Shown here piece after piece: positions 1 through 64,000 of a stretch of DNA of 64,000 bases (positions are counted from its first letter, which is position 1; the number at the start of each line of letters is the position of its first letter). Made by a program: the position numbers and the translations under genes. The notes under the pieces are model-generated. The model was given only the letters and a program-made list of their open reading frames with translations. It searched no databases and had not been told where the DNA came from. The DNA is from Amorphochlora amoebiformis (taxonomy: Eukaryota; Cercozoa; Chlorarachniophyceae): NCBI GenBank assembly GCA_054601695.1, contig BAAHQB010000039.1, forward strand, positions 620,001 to 684,000, read 5' to 3'.

Positions 1-16
1 CATTACACATACGTTG

Positions 17-65
<49 letters not shown>

Positions 66-112
66 ATAGTTGCAATGTGTTTATGTACATATATATATAT
101 TTATATACCCCC

Positions 113-170
<58 letters not shown>

Positions 171-243
171 ATATATCATATATATAATAAACATACATAT
201 ATGTATATTCATGATATTTGCACATACATATGCTATCTTTCAG

Positions 244-292
244 ACTCTTACACCACTCCTTCGCTTCCCACACCCACTGGGTAACTTTAAAT

Positions 293-331
<39 letters not shown>

Positions 332-927
332 ATATATATGTGCGTATACATATATTTCCAAAAATACAAATTTTTAAAAAAATTGGTCCCAATCCACGAA
401 TGTCCTACAGTAGTTCCCATAACATTAACCCTAACCTCAACGCAATCCCTCACGCTAACCCTAACCCTAACCCTAACTCTAACCCTAACCCTAACCCTAA
501 CCTTGTCCTCAGACTAGGACATGCTGAATAATCTGATGCTAACCCTAACCCTAACCCTAACCTAACCCTAACCCTAACCGAGTCAATGGTCCTCGGACTT
601 AGACATGCTGAATAATCTGATCCTAACCCTAACCCTAACCCTAACCCTAACCCTAACCCTAACCCTAATCAGATCCGCGAGGATATCTCCTTCATCCTCA
701 CACGTGTTTCGGAGGAGGAGAAAATCAGCGAAAATCGACCGAAAAATTATCAAAATCTCGCGGCCCCGACCGGTGCTCTCGCGGCCTTGGTTCGGACACT
801 AACTCACCCTAATCCTTACCTTAATCCCGAGCCTAATTCTAACCCTAACAGTAATGTCTTGAATTAGATGTACTGCTAGCTAGTTCTGGATGAAAATGAG
901 CGTGTTGTTTTTGTGTCTATTGATTGT

Positions 928-969
<42 letters not shown>

Positions 970-1047
970 ATGTGTGTAAAAATATCTGGATGTATTACAC
1001 GTGTGTATTGTGCTTGTGTATATGTATATATATATATATACACATAC

Positions 1048-1081
<34 letters not shown>

Positions 1082-1441
1082 ATATGTACATACCCCTACA
1101 TATTCTCCACAGAAACACATAGACTTCTATACCAAAAAAGGCATTCACATAATAATAACAAATGCATGCATATACATATTTACATCTCTAATAAATACAT
1201 GTATATACATGTTTACACCTCTAAGGCACCCCAGCCCTAAGCCCTAGCCCCATGTTAAGCCAAGATGGACCCTAACTGTAGATTCAAACGATCGAGAAAG
1301 TCGGGAAGACGGAGGCCGAAAAAAAAAAGAAAAAAATAATAATTGAGAAAAAAAGTAATATTTCGGCGGAAGTGAGGCAAAGAGATGGGGGAGGAGAAAC
1401 GGGTTCGCGAGTGAGGGTAAGAAAACGTATATATATTGTAA

Positions 1442-1483
<42 letters not shown>

Positions 1484-1548
1484 TTATGTATGAAAATTGG
1501 AACGGATCTCAGCGAAACATACCACCAAAATGTATAAATATATATGTC

Positions 1549-1588
<40 letters not shown>

Positions 1589-1723
1589 ATATAATGTATA
1601 TGTACATAACACGAACAGGGGAATGCTAGTATGTACTATGTAAATGTATATATATTATTAAATATATATACATATATATATATATACATATATGTATATA
1701 TATATGTATATATATGTGCATAC

Positions 1724-1758
<35 letters not shown>

Positions 1759-1960
1759 ACTATGCATATGTATATACATATGCTAAGTATATAATATATA
1801 CATATAATATATATATATATATATACATGCAACACGGATCCCAATAACTTATATATTAGCAAATACGAAATCTGTACATAATATATATATATATATAACA
1901 CAGATTTCAGCTAAAGCCACACAAGCCGGCAGCCTTATCCTGGTAAATCATTACTAACAC

Positions 1961-2027
<67 letters not shown>

Positions 2028-2054
2028 GTACATATATGTAAATGGATATATATA

Positions 2055-2099
<45 letters not shown>

Positions 2100-2177
2100 T
2101 ATGTACATGTGAAAATTTACATGTATTTGTTTTATATGTATATAAAAATGTAGACACTTGTTTAATTAGTTTTCAAA

Positions 2178-2226
<49 letters not shown>

Positions 2227-2577
2227 TAATATATATATATATGTAACATGTTGCAACCTCTCTCTTTCTCTCTTCTCTCCTCTCTCCTCTCTCTTCCTCT
2301 CTTCTCTCCTCTCTCCTCTCTCCTCTCTCTCTCTCATTCCTCTCGTTATCTTTCCTCTCTCTCTTTCTCTCTCTCTCTCATTCCTCTCTTTATCTTTCCT
2401 CTCTCTCTTTCTCTCTCTCTCATTTCTCTCTTTATCTTTCCTCTCTCTTTCTCTCTCTCTCATTCCTCTCTTTATCTTTCCTCTCTCTCTTTCTCTCTAC
2501 ATAAGTTTATAATATATTACGTGTGTATATATATACATACATACATATATATATATATATACAGACATTCATATATA

Positions 2578-2621
<44 letters not shown>

Positions 2622-2890
2622 TTGTAATATACATATATACATATATAATTTTATATGTATATAGTATATAATATATATATATATATAATATATATATGTA
2701 TGTATATCTCCTCTCCCTCTCTTCCCTCTTATCTCTCCCCTCTCTCTCTCTCTCATTCCTCTTCTCTCTGTCTCTAGTCTCTCCCATCTCTCTTCTCTCT
2801 CTCTCTCTGTTTCCCCTCTATGTGGCCTCCTCTCTCTCTCTCTCTTCTCTCCTCCCTCTCTTCGCTCTCTCTCTTTCTTCTCTCCTCCCT

Positions 2891-2967
<77 letters not shown>

Positions 2968-3155
2968 TTCTCTCTCTCTCTTTGTCTCTCTCTCTTTCCA
3001 TCCTTCTCTCTTCTCTCTCTCTCTTTCCTCTCCCTCCCTCTCCCCTTCTCGCCTTTCTGTACACCCGAACAATGTGTCCATTCAATCTCAGTTACACCAT
3101 TTATATATTTGCATTGGTATGTATATGTGTATATAAATAGATACGTACATACCTA

Positions 3156-3191
<36 letters not shown>

Positions 3192-3283
3192 GATATATAT
3201 ATATATATAGATAGATAGAAATATATACACCTAAATGTATATTTTTTAATATATTCATATAAATACCAATATATATATATGTG

Positions 3284-3356
<73 letters not shown>

Positions 3357-3454
3357 TTATCCTCAGGTGGACATAAAGGCAAGTGAAGCCTTATTTCGCC
3401 TCACATCCGGTAAATCCCTTCGAGATATACATCTGTAAAGCCCAGAGAGACAGC

Positions 3455-3528
<74 letters not shown>

Positions 3529-3556
3529 ATAAATGTATATGTATGTAATATATGCA

Positions 3557-3607
<51 letters not shown>

Positions 3608-3674
3608 CATATATATTACAATCCCTTCGAGAGATACATCTGTAAAGGCGAGAGAGACAGCATAGCATCAGTCC

Positions 3675-3726
<52 letters not shown>

Positions 3727-3756
3727 ATATATAAATATATATATGTAATATATATA

Positions 3757-3800
<44 letters not shown>

Positions 3801-3840
3801 CAATCCCTTCGAGATATACATGTGTGTATGTATGTATGTG

Positions 3841-3871
<31 letters not shown>

Positions 3872-4046
3872 TTGTATATGTATATATAAAGATGCTATGT
3901 ATTGTACATGTATATACATACCTAGATATACATGTGTAATATGTATATATATGTATATATATATATATAATACATATATGTATATGTATATATTTATTTT
4001 ATATGTATACATCTGTAAAAGCATAGCATCAGTTCAGATATCTAGA

Positions 4047-4077
<31 letters not shown>

Positions 4078-4247
4078 TATATATATATATATCTATATAT
4101 ATATATTTATATGTGTGTGTGTGTATAAATATATATATGTAACATATATATGGCATATATTCATATATATATATATATATATATATTACAATTTTATCGA
4201 GATACATCTGTAAAGGAGAGAGAGACAGCATCAGTCCAGATATCGAG

Positions 4248-4279
<32 letters not shown>

Positions 4280-5020
4280 TAATATATATAAATATATATA
4301 TTTATATATGGTGAGACTTTCAACTCTCTCGCTCGCTTTCCGCTCTCTCTCTCTCTCTCTCTTGCACTCCTCTCTCTCTCTCTCTCTTGCACTCCCCTCT
4401 CTCTCTCTCAATCTTGCACTCACTTCTCTGGCTCTATCTCCCGTCTCTCATCTCTCCTCTCTCCTCTCTCTTCTCTCCTCTCTCTCTCCCCTCTCTCTCC
4501 TCTCTCTCCTCTCTCTCTCTCCCCTCTCTATCCTCTCTCTCTCTCCCCTCTCTATCCTCTCTCTCTCCCTCTCTCTCTCTCTCTCCTCTTTCTCTCTCCT
4601 CTCTCTCCTCTCTCTCTCCCCATCTACTCTCTTCCCCTTGATATGTATGTTCTATTGATGTGCATATATACGCATATTATATACATACATATATATACAC
4701 ATACACACATATATATATATACATCTATACATCTATACATATATATATATATACCCTTGACCTCAACTCCAACCAATACAGACGTTCACATATCCGGCGA
4801 GCAAGGGACACGTGTCACCGATGCGGACGTCCACGTGGACAGAGGACACGTGCCGGGGGGGCAGGGGACACGTGTCTCGGGGGTTTGGGTGGACGTGGAG
4901 GGGAGAAGGGTTGTGGTTGGGGTTGAGATGGGGTATATAGGTGTGTGTATGTATGAGTTTATAGAATGTGTATATATGTTATGCAATATATGTGTGGTAT
5001 ATATATATATATATATATGT

Positions 5021-5057
<37 letters not shown>

Positions 5058-6306
5058 AATATCTATATTCTGTTGATATGCAATATGCATATTATTGGTA
5101 TATTGTGGTAATATAATATTGGTATGTAATATGCATATTATTGGTATATTATATGTTGGTATAATATTGATATGTAGTATGCATATTATTGATATATTAT
5201 GTTAATATAATATTGATATGTAATATGCATATTATTGATATATTATGTTGATATAATATTGGTATGTAATATGCATATTATTGATATATTATGTTGATAT
5301 AATATTGGTATGTAATATGCATATTGATGATATATTATGTTAATATAATATTGATATGTAACATATACATTATTGATATATCATGTTAATATAATATTGA
5401 TATGTAATATGCATATGGTATGTAATATGCATATTATTGATATATTATGTTAATATAATATTGATATGTAATATATATATTATTGATACATCATGTTAAT
5501 ATAATATTGATATTTAATATATATATTATTGATATATTGATATGTAATATGCATATTATTGATATATCATGTTAATATAATATTGATATGTAATATATAT
5601 ACTATTGATATATTGATATGTAATATGCATATAATTGATATATCAGATTGATATGTAATATATATATTATTGATATATTGATATGTAATATGCATATTAT
5701 TGATATATCATGTTAATATAATATTGATATGTAATATATATATTATTGATATATTGATATGTAATATATATATTATTGATATATTGATATGTGATATATA
5801 TATTATTGATATATTGATATGTAATATATATATTATTGATGTATTGATATTTAATATATATATTATTGATATATTGATATGTAATATATATATATTATTG
5901 ATATATTGATATGTAATATATAAATTATTGATATATTGATATGTGATATATATATATTATTTGATATATTGACATAATGCAGATAATGCTCAAGTCAACA
6001 CGGATTCTCATGGTAACATATCGTATATAACTATATATATACATATAGATATATATATACATAAATATATATATATATATATACATATACCTATATGTGC
6101 GTGTATGCATATCTATATATAAAATAAATATATACATATACATATATGTATTATATATATATATATATATATAAAATATATATATTATACATGTATATCT
6201 AGGTATGTATATATATGTACAATACATAGCATCATTATATATATATATATATATATACATATACACATATATATATATAAATTATGTACACGCACAATAT
6301 ATATAC

Positions 6307-6360
<54 letters not shown>

Positions 6361-6371
6361 ATTTATATATG

Positions 6372-6408
<37 letters not shown>

Positions 6409-6466
6409 AAACATATTTAGGCAACGTTATTGTGAAATTACCATCAGAGCCAGCTCGAGGATTCGG

Positions 6467-6512
<46 letters not shown>

Positions 6513-6734
6513 ATATGTATTCAAACATATTGATATGTTATTATAATTATTATTCTTGTATGTATCGTAATATAGTATAGTAGCATACAATCAGCATACA
6601 ATATGTATACAGTTAAGTAGATGAATACATATATAATATATATATTATATGTATATATATATATTTCTCTCTTACCCTCGGATAATAGGAACTATATGTA
6701 GTGTTTGTCTTAAAATAGTTTATTACATATATAA

Positions 6735-6776
<42 letters not shown>

Positions 6777-6956
6777 TAATAGTGTTATTATTATCTGTTA
6801 TATATATATAACATGTATAAACAAAGGGATATAATACATATAATAATATATATACATATATAGATATTATATATAGATATATATATATATATATATATGT
6901 ATATATCAACATATGAAGTTATTGCAATAATGTTACATGCAAACATATAATATATG

Positions 6957-7015
<59 letters not shown>

Positions 7016-7066
7016 GCTATAGGAACTGCTCACGTGATTTTGGACGACGACAAGGGTTAATACAAG

Positions 7067-7117
<51 letters not shown>

Positions 7118-7146
7118 ATATATATACATATATACTTATATATGTA

Positions 7147-7188
<42 letters not shown>

Positions 7189-7216
7189 CATATATATATA
7201 TATATATATATGTAGA

Positions 7217-7247
<31 letters not shown>

Positions 7248-7299
7248 GTACACATATACATTCAAGACGCGGGTTGTCTTGACAACCAAGACAAATATG

Positions 7300-7343
<44 letters not shown>

Positions 7344-7906
7344 CAGATGTTTATATTTATGTATAAATATGAATATATATTCCAGTAGACGACTTCTTTG
7401 TACACAAATGTATATATTACATGCGTATAGAAATATCTCCGTACTTATATCTCCATATACACTATGGGTCTAGTGTGTACATATATACTTATTACATGGA
7501 CATATACACCATCTGGAACATCTGAACAAATATTGGTATATACTAGTATAATATAATATAATATTACTTAACCCTCAGAATACCCGTGGGCGCTTCTAAT
7601 CCGATTAAAAGCGAGACCATGTCCCCAGTTGTTAGCAGGTGAGAAAATGCTCTTCGAGTGATATTTACCCAAAAAAAGTTTATGCACGTGTTCATACAGT
7701 TTTTTTGGTTCATCATGAGTCGATGATAAATAGATGGGTGGTAGAGATAGTCACAACATACAGCTAGACAATACTCTTAGATACTCTTTTAGGTAATATT
7801 CAGATTTATGTAAGTTGAGTGTATCATCTGGAATATCTATCACAGTAGTCTAGAAGTACCAGTACAGTACGTACGTAGCCCAATGATAATGGCCGGCCAA
7901 CTCTGA
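244..7906 (+). CDS. Gene A: multi-exon protein of unknown function, 5' end not found
   Basis: I do not recognise the family. Thirteen islands on the + strand, each bounded by AG and GT, join in frame: 244-280, 673-789, 1282-1416, 1513-1531, 1911-1942, 3367-3409, 4782-4940, 5983-6012, 6421-6465, 7023-7055, 7386-7440, 7579-7638, 7849-7906 (TGA). They give about 273 residues without an initiator Met, so the start is probably left of the window. Visible features are a charged first part (motif [13 protein letters not shown]), a lysine-rich stretch ([15 protein letters not shown]), then a beta-rich part with two imperfect internal repeats ([16 protein letters not shown] and [16 protein letters not shown]) in exon 4782-4940, and a segment with [15 protein letters not shown] and TAHVILDDD. 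Most late junctions are phase 1, which favours this reading over other open frames. The weakest exons are 244-280, 1513-1531 and 7386-7440. Its 3' end converges on the PiT gene. Confidence 0.5.
447..670 (-). repeat. TTAGGG-type array (CCCTAA on + strand) in gene A
   Basis: About 25 CCCTAA units with variants, broken twice by a short non-repeat linker (about 502-535 and 576-622). The array runs directly into the acceptor of the exon at 673 (CCTAATCAG). On the gene's sense strand it is C-rich. Confidence 0.9.
2258..3055 (+). repeat. (CT)n-rich blocks in a gene A intron
   Basis: Two CT-rich blocks (2258-2500 and 2707-3055) separated by TA tracts, in the intron between exons 1911-1942 and 3367-3409. 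ORFs rich in S and L, or R and E, come from these. Confidence 0.9.
3608..4255 (+). repeat. Spaced partial copies of the donor side of gene A exon 3367-3409
   Basis: The sequence just after the exon (ATCCCTTCGAGATATACATC and the following AGAGAGACAGCAT) recurs at about 3619-3665, 3800-3822, 4008-4036 and 4188-4245, with TA tracts between copies. Confidence 0.75.
4318..4636 (+). repeat. (CT)n-rich block in a gene A intron
   Basis: CT-rich sequence with C interruptions between gene A exons 3367-3409 and 4782-4940. No coding content seen. Confidence 0.9.
5080..5970. repeat. AT-rich minisatellite, about 45-55 bp units
   Basis: Many head-to-tail variants of a unit with TTGATATGTAATATGCATAT and TTATTGATATATTATGTTAA. 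Units shorten to about 35 bp toward the 3' end. The array lies in the intron just before gene A exon 5983-6012. Confidence 0.85.
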
Positions 7907-7985
7907 AATTTAAACCCTAGCTGTCCATTCAGCATCAGCAAGCAGTTGAAACTCGGATAACTTTGAAGTAGTCTAGAGTGTATAA

Positions 7986-8038
<53 letters not shown>

Positions 8039-8902
8039 GTTGTTCTTGAAACAACATCGTATGATAACACGAAGTACGCTAGTACGAAGAGTAAGACTTC
8101 GTATAGTTTGAGCCTATACGTACTTTTTCATGATCGCGTAATGTGCATACGTATATGCGTACGTTATGTATACGTACGCATCTATGTCTCGAATGCCACA
8201 GGTGTATACGTATCCGTTTTGGTCATAGTGTATACGTACGTATATGTATACGCATGCGCATAATCTGGATGTAGATCTAAAATAGCAGTGTATCATATAC
8301 GTACCATCAAGATTATTTAGATACTATGTATATAATGTTATACGTACGCATCGACTAGTATGCCACAGTGTATACTAGTTGTGTATACGTATATGTATGT
8401 ATTTAAATACTACATATGTGATGTTATACGTACGCATCGTTAGTATGCCACAGTGTATACTAGTTGTGTATACGTATATGTATACATGCGCATAATCTGG
8501 ATTTACTAGTGTATCGTGCGGGCCGTCAACGGACCACCAACTAGATCAAGTTACATCTAGTACATATTTGATGTATATATTCTTGTAAATGTAGTAAATG
8601 TACATCTAGATAGAACTTCAAATACGTATTGCATGTAGTGTAGTAGTGTGGTAGTATATGAATTCATACAGTGATACTCATTCTCTTCTTCACGGTCATA
8701 CACACATTCATATAACACGCTTAAGGCATGCACGCACATCCGCAAGCTGCGTGAAAGAAACTAGTTAAAGCTAGCAAAATAAGGGCCTAGCACTGCACTG
8801 TTGGTAACTTACATCGATAATCATGCATTTATTAGTATTATTAATGGGACAACGCGTAGTCGTGAGATTTTCTTCGAAATTGGTTATAATTAGGTAATTC
8901 TT
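7907..8902. other. Intergenic gap between convergent gene A and PiT gene, with ACGT-rich palindromic repeats
   Basis: Nearly 1 kb with one (TA)n tract (7988-8035). From about 8110 to 8500 it carries many TACGTA/GTATAC-type palindromes and two close copies of a roughly 100 bp unit (about 8335-8410 and 8428-8490), with a more diverged copy near 8160-8245. No coding exon seen. Confidence 0.6.
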
Positions 8903-31080
<22,178 letters not shown>

Positions 31081-31592
31081 ATCTACTGACAAAAATCAAG
31101 CCAAAAAATGAGATTTTCTCAGATTTTTTCGACCTTCCTGCCCTCCTTGAAGAATTTCTGCTTCTCCAACAACCCCCCCTCCCCAAAATCTAAAAAAAAA
31201 GGTCCCCCTTATCGAAACCTCGAGAATGGAAGAAAATACCGCGTCAACTTTGATCCGCAAACCCAACTCACCCAAACCCTGGCCGAATTTGTATTTTCCA
31301 AGTACTATTAGAGGTCTCGCCTAGATAACAAATACCGGATATCAAAGATAGTATATCCAAGATATGTCTTTATTCAGCTTGAAACTGTACCGAAAAATTC
31401 TAAATGAAAATGAAATATATGGATATACATACCAATATCATCATATTTTGAATACAATATCCAGATATCTCTGAATCTCCGACATTAGATAACCCTTAAT
31501 AGACCTTATAAGACCTCTAGTAGTATCAAATATCCCAATCTCAGAATCTCAAATCTTACTGAAGACTACAGGTCTTACCACTCGAATTTTTG
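31081..31592. promoter_or_regulatory. Shared divergent upstream region of PiT and pseudokinase genes
   Basis: The start codons of genes B (-) and C (+) are 512 bp apart, head to head. The stretch is free of the (TA)n arrays that fill the introns and has mixed composition with A-rich runs (31190-31200). This is the expected place for a bidirectional promoter, but I see no certain TATA box or operator. A + strand ORF at 31108-31311 in it could be an upstream first exon of gene C with a donor near 31288; I treat it as non-coding. Confidence 0.45.
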
Positions 31593-37460
<5,868 letters not shown>

Positions 37461-38018
37461 CTCTGGATTCTAGCAGGACATGTTATCTGAGCTATCAGTA
37501 CGATAGATCCAGGCCATAACACTAGCAACAGGCACAAGCTGTAGGCTAGACGTCACGGAGTCATCTAGACTACGGAAATTCTGTTTGATCTCTAGATCTC
37601 ATGTTCGCGCCGCTGAGTAGTCTGCCATACTGTGCATGGCTTGCAGTGAATCAATGTCGTTAACTTATAACTTTTCCGACCTAGCTAGCTAGTTATCATG
37701 CGCGCGCGCCGGCATGCATTACATTACACTGTCAGTGGCATGTGAAAAAGTGCATACTCCACACTGGTACTAATCTACTCTAGACAGTCTTTGTATCTAG
37801 TATGTATACACTGTAGATACACGGTTACAATCGCCGTTTGAAATTGGTATATCTGATATTGACATTACGTATCATGTCACTAGGATGATTAAAATGATTC
37901 GTAGTATCATACTGAGATATACTGTTTTCAATTCATCATTATTGTAATTGACTTGACACACAAAATGTCGATAGATTTTTTTTTTTAAATAAGAATACAC
38001 TCCATAGACCTTTACATG
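37461..38018. other. Intergenic gap between convergent pseudokinase and receptor genes
   Basis: This 558 bp gap between the two stop codons holds no microsatellite arrays and no convincing exon. It contains a CG-rich alternating stretch near 37699-37712 and an AT-rich part near 37975-37990. Poly(A) sites for both genes should lie here; I see no definite signal. Confidence 0.6.
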
Positions 38019-61700
<23,682 letters not shown>

Positions 61701-63071
61701 TATCGATCGCTCTTGAACGTGTCACTGGCGTCGTCGACAAGTCTTTACCTTTTTTTCAACCAGATGATGGATTCTCGAAAGTGGTTTGTACAGCGTCGGT
61801 TGAAGTGCCCAGAATCGGTCGAAATCCCGAGGAATGGATGCTGATGGTAGGATCGGTGGCTGTTGACGCAACGAAGAAGACGAGAGTGTGAGGAGACAGT
61901 CAACGTGTACTGGGTTAGCACAAGATTGAGTAAGCTCAACGTAGAAGTCTGTCGAGCTGCGCGACCGTCCTAAAACTGAATACGTATGAGATGTTCGTCA
62001 CGACATCTTAATGAATTAGTAATACTCTCTTAACAATACTATTTAATCGATTCCGAGCATTTACCCTCGCAAACGTGACATAGTGACGATGAACATACAC
62101 ATGTGACAAGACTGAGAGACATTCCACTATGTCTCAGTGGTTTTATAGGTCAGGTCATCTTCCAATTTTTTATCCATAGCTTTTCATCAATCGAAACAGT
62201 GGTTGTTTAAGATGAAGCTAGAACCTGGACTAATTTTGACGCGAGTAGGAGTGCTTTGAATTTTGATAAGATTTGACTGTAACGTTTACGCATCAATGCA
62301 CGCCACACACACGTATGTGTATACATATATATAATATGTATGTATGTGTATATACATACATTCACATAGAATATATATGTATGTGTGTATATGTATATGT
62401 ATATATTACATAAATTGTCAGATTTACATAAGGTATTATGTTTGTGAACATACCGTCCGTCGATGTTTCTTCGGGGTGACAGGGTACGAGAAGTGACCTT
62501 GTCTATCGTGCAGTAAACATACATGGATGTGTGTATAATACACAGTATTACACACACACACATATACATATATATATATATATATATATACAATATATAT
62601 ATATATGTGTAAATATATATATATATATATGTGTATATATGTATATATATATATATATGTATGTATTTGTGTATGTAAAATACATTTACATATTGATACA
62701 TCACAAGCACCCACAGAGTACGCACACAAAATATTATGTAAGGGTTATATACAGGTTGGGTTGGAAAGTTGAGAGTACGTTAGGTATGGTGAGGTTTGGG
62801 TTAATTTGTGATCTCTCCAGAGTTGGCATGGGAGGATTAGGGTCGAAATTTAGGATTCGTTATTCTTGTTTAGTTTAGTTTGGTACATGGCTACATGTAT
62901 GTATGTACATCGAATACCTATGTTTTAAGATGTTGGTGTGATATTTCACGAAAGTTTGAATTCCATCGGCTATTTTGTGAGTGGGACAAGGCCACGGTAT
63001 ATACTTCTACATAATTAATGTACCCTTCTCCGCCCACGTGAGTGTCTGTGTATAAGCGTATCGATGGACCT
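61701..63071. promoter_or_regulatory. Upstream region of receptor gene D
   Basis: This lies 5' of the gene D ATG and 3' of gene E on the same strand. The first 600 bp is ordinary mixed sequence without microsatellites; (TA)n appears only at about 62325-62690. The + strand ORF starting at 61694 overlaps the gene D start codon and is probably chance. The promoter of gene D is expected here but no element is certain. Confidence 0.4.
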
Positions 63072-63929
63072 CTATGAAGGACGAGAAAGATCAACTATAG
63101 TTGAGTGAAATAGACTTCGAACCAGTTCTTCGGTCTCCTCATTCTCAGCGGCTTCGACTGTCAAAATGTAGACCAGTGGCATCATACCCAAGAAGGCAAA
63201 CATGTGAAAACTCATCATGTTCTGTGGCTTTAGAATTCTTTTTGGAGCATTAAGACTGCGTACATGTGGGTTCTTTCTGAACACTGAGCCGATCGCAGTA
63301 AGGTTATATTTAAGTTTTGGGTTCGAATACCCAGCCCTTCTTCGAAGAGCCTTCCAAGCCGCAAGGTCGGAATGGCGCCAACAGCGTTGTGTCGTTGACG
63401 CTTGTCCTTCAGGGTGACCGACGCTCTGTCACTCTATGTGACACTTTGCATGACACAGAGTCACCTAGATGACGGCACAGTGTCATTGAGAGTGACATTC
63501 TGTTTGACTGCAGCGTGATATTCTGCGTGACAGTCGGCGGGTTGAAAGGATGCATCTGTTGCACACATGTAAATTACAAATTGTTAACACTATTTTGATA
63601 CCATGTCTGTATTTTAATGTGTATGAGAGTGTATACAAATGTATATGTGTGTATAATTGTATGCATATATTTGTATATAGTGTACTATAATATATAACTT
63701 GTATATGACTGTCCGGGAGGATTTACACCAGCAGCCACGATTTCTATTGACAGGATATATCTAGTATATATGTGAGTATATATGTAAAACGGTTATACAA
63801 ATACATATAATGAAAAATTGGATGTTCATATGCATGTGTTATACATGTATACACATGCATCGTATCAGTGATATATAATATTAATTAGAAATATACTTAC
63901 TACAATAATCAACGTCACTTTTAAAGTTG
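63072..63929 (-). CDS. Gene E: 3' exons of an unrecognised single-TM protein, 5' part not found
   Basis: The best-supported pieces are 63425-63331 and the terminal exon 63276-63072 (TAG), which join in phase 2 to give AWKALRRRAG followed by KNPHVRSLNAPKR, a hydrophobic helix (MFAFLGMMPLVYILTV) and an acidic end (AAENEETEELVRS). Two small upstream candidates, 63929-63901 and 63743-63729, also keep frame but are weak. No Met is seen in the joined frame before the terminal exon. An intronless reading from the ATG at 63284 would give a 70-residue protein instead. I do not recognise the family; a small organelle or ER membrane protein would fit the shape. Confidence 0.35.
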
Positions 63930-64000
63930 CTATGTAGATTATATATTATATATATATATATATGTATATATTATATATATCTTATATATATATATATATA

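Noticed and set aside
70-531. Long ORFs rich in I and Y across the window
   Set aside because: They are translations of (TA)n tracts on either strand and have no codon or domain signal.
447-670. Chromosome end (telomere)
   Set aside because: The repeats are short, degenerate, interrupted and internal, with coding exons on both sides.
31108-31311. 67-aa + strand ORF between the divergent genes
   Set aside because: Its ATG is only 27 bp from the PiT start codon and its product has no recognisable feature. It could be an upstream exon of the kinase gene, but the ATG at 31593 gives a complete kinase fold.

Overview
The window is nuclear DNA from an intron-dense microbial eukaryote. Genes are cut into very short exons (about 50-60 bp on average) with mostly GT-AG introns of several hundred bp that are filled with (TA)n and, in places, (CT)n/(GA)n and TTAGGG-type repeats. 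The standard genetic code fits (TGA and TAG end genes, none is read through). I cannot name the species. The mix of a class C receptor with a bacterial-type binding domain, a PiT transporter and internal TTAGGG arrays suggests a unicellular protist or alga (stramenopile- or haptophyte-like, low confidence). Nearly all long computed ORFs are translations of TA or CT repeats and are not genes. I built the real genes by hand from non-repetitive islands bounded by AG and GT (rarely GC) whose phases join.

Layout. (1) Gene A, + strand, about 244-7906: 13 candidate exons, 5' end outside or unrecognised, product unknown. (2) Gene B, - strand, 31080-8903: 32 exons, 568 aa, a complete PiT/Pho-4/SLC20-type inorganic phosphate transporter. 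(3) Gene C, + strand, 31593-37460: 14 exons, 315 aa, a CaMK/CDPK-like protein kinase fold that has lost the beta-3 lysine and the DFG motif, so probably a pseudokinase. (4) Gene D, - strand, 61700-38019: 46 exons, 906 aa, a receptor with a signal peptide, a PhnD-type (phosphonate/phosphate-binding, bacterial periplasmic-like) ectodomain, a Cys-rich neck, a class C (GABA-B/mGlu-like) seven-helix domain and a coiled-coil tail. (5) Gene E, - strand, from the right edge to 63072: 3' exons of an unrecognised single-TM protein. In genes B, C and D every exon joins in frame from ATG to stop, which is strong internal support.

How they may work together. B and C are divergent and share a 512 bp upstream region. 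C and D converge, with 558 bp between stops. A and B also converge. A phosphate transporter, a pseudokinase and a receptor whose ectodomain resembles phosphonate/phosphate-binding proteins within 55 kb suggest, as inference only, a phosphate-sensing and uptake neighbourhood.

Structural themes. Microsatellites sit mainly in introns, while intergenic gaps are mostly ordinary sequence. Many exons are flanked by truncated copies of their own acceptor or donor edge set in (TA)n. The PiT central loop is coded by a row of small related exons, mostly phase 0-0. The TTAGGG-type arrays nearly always lie in introns with CCCTAA on the sense strand, four of them directly before a 3' splice site.
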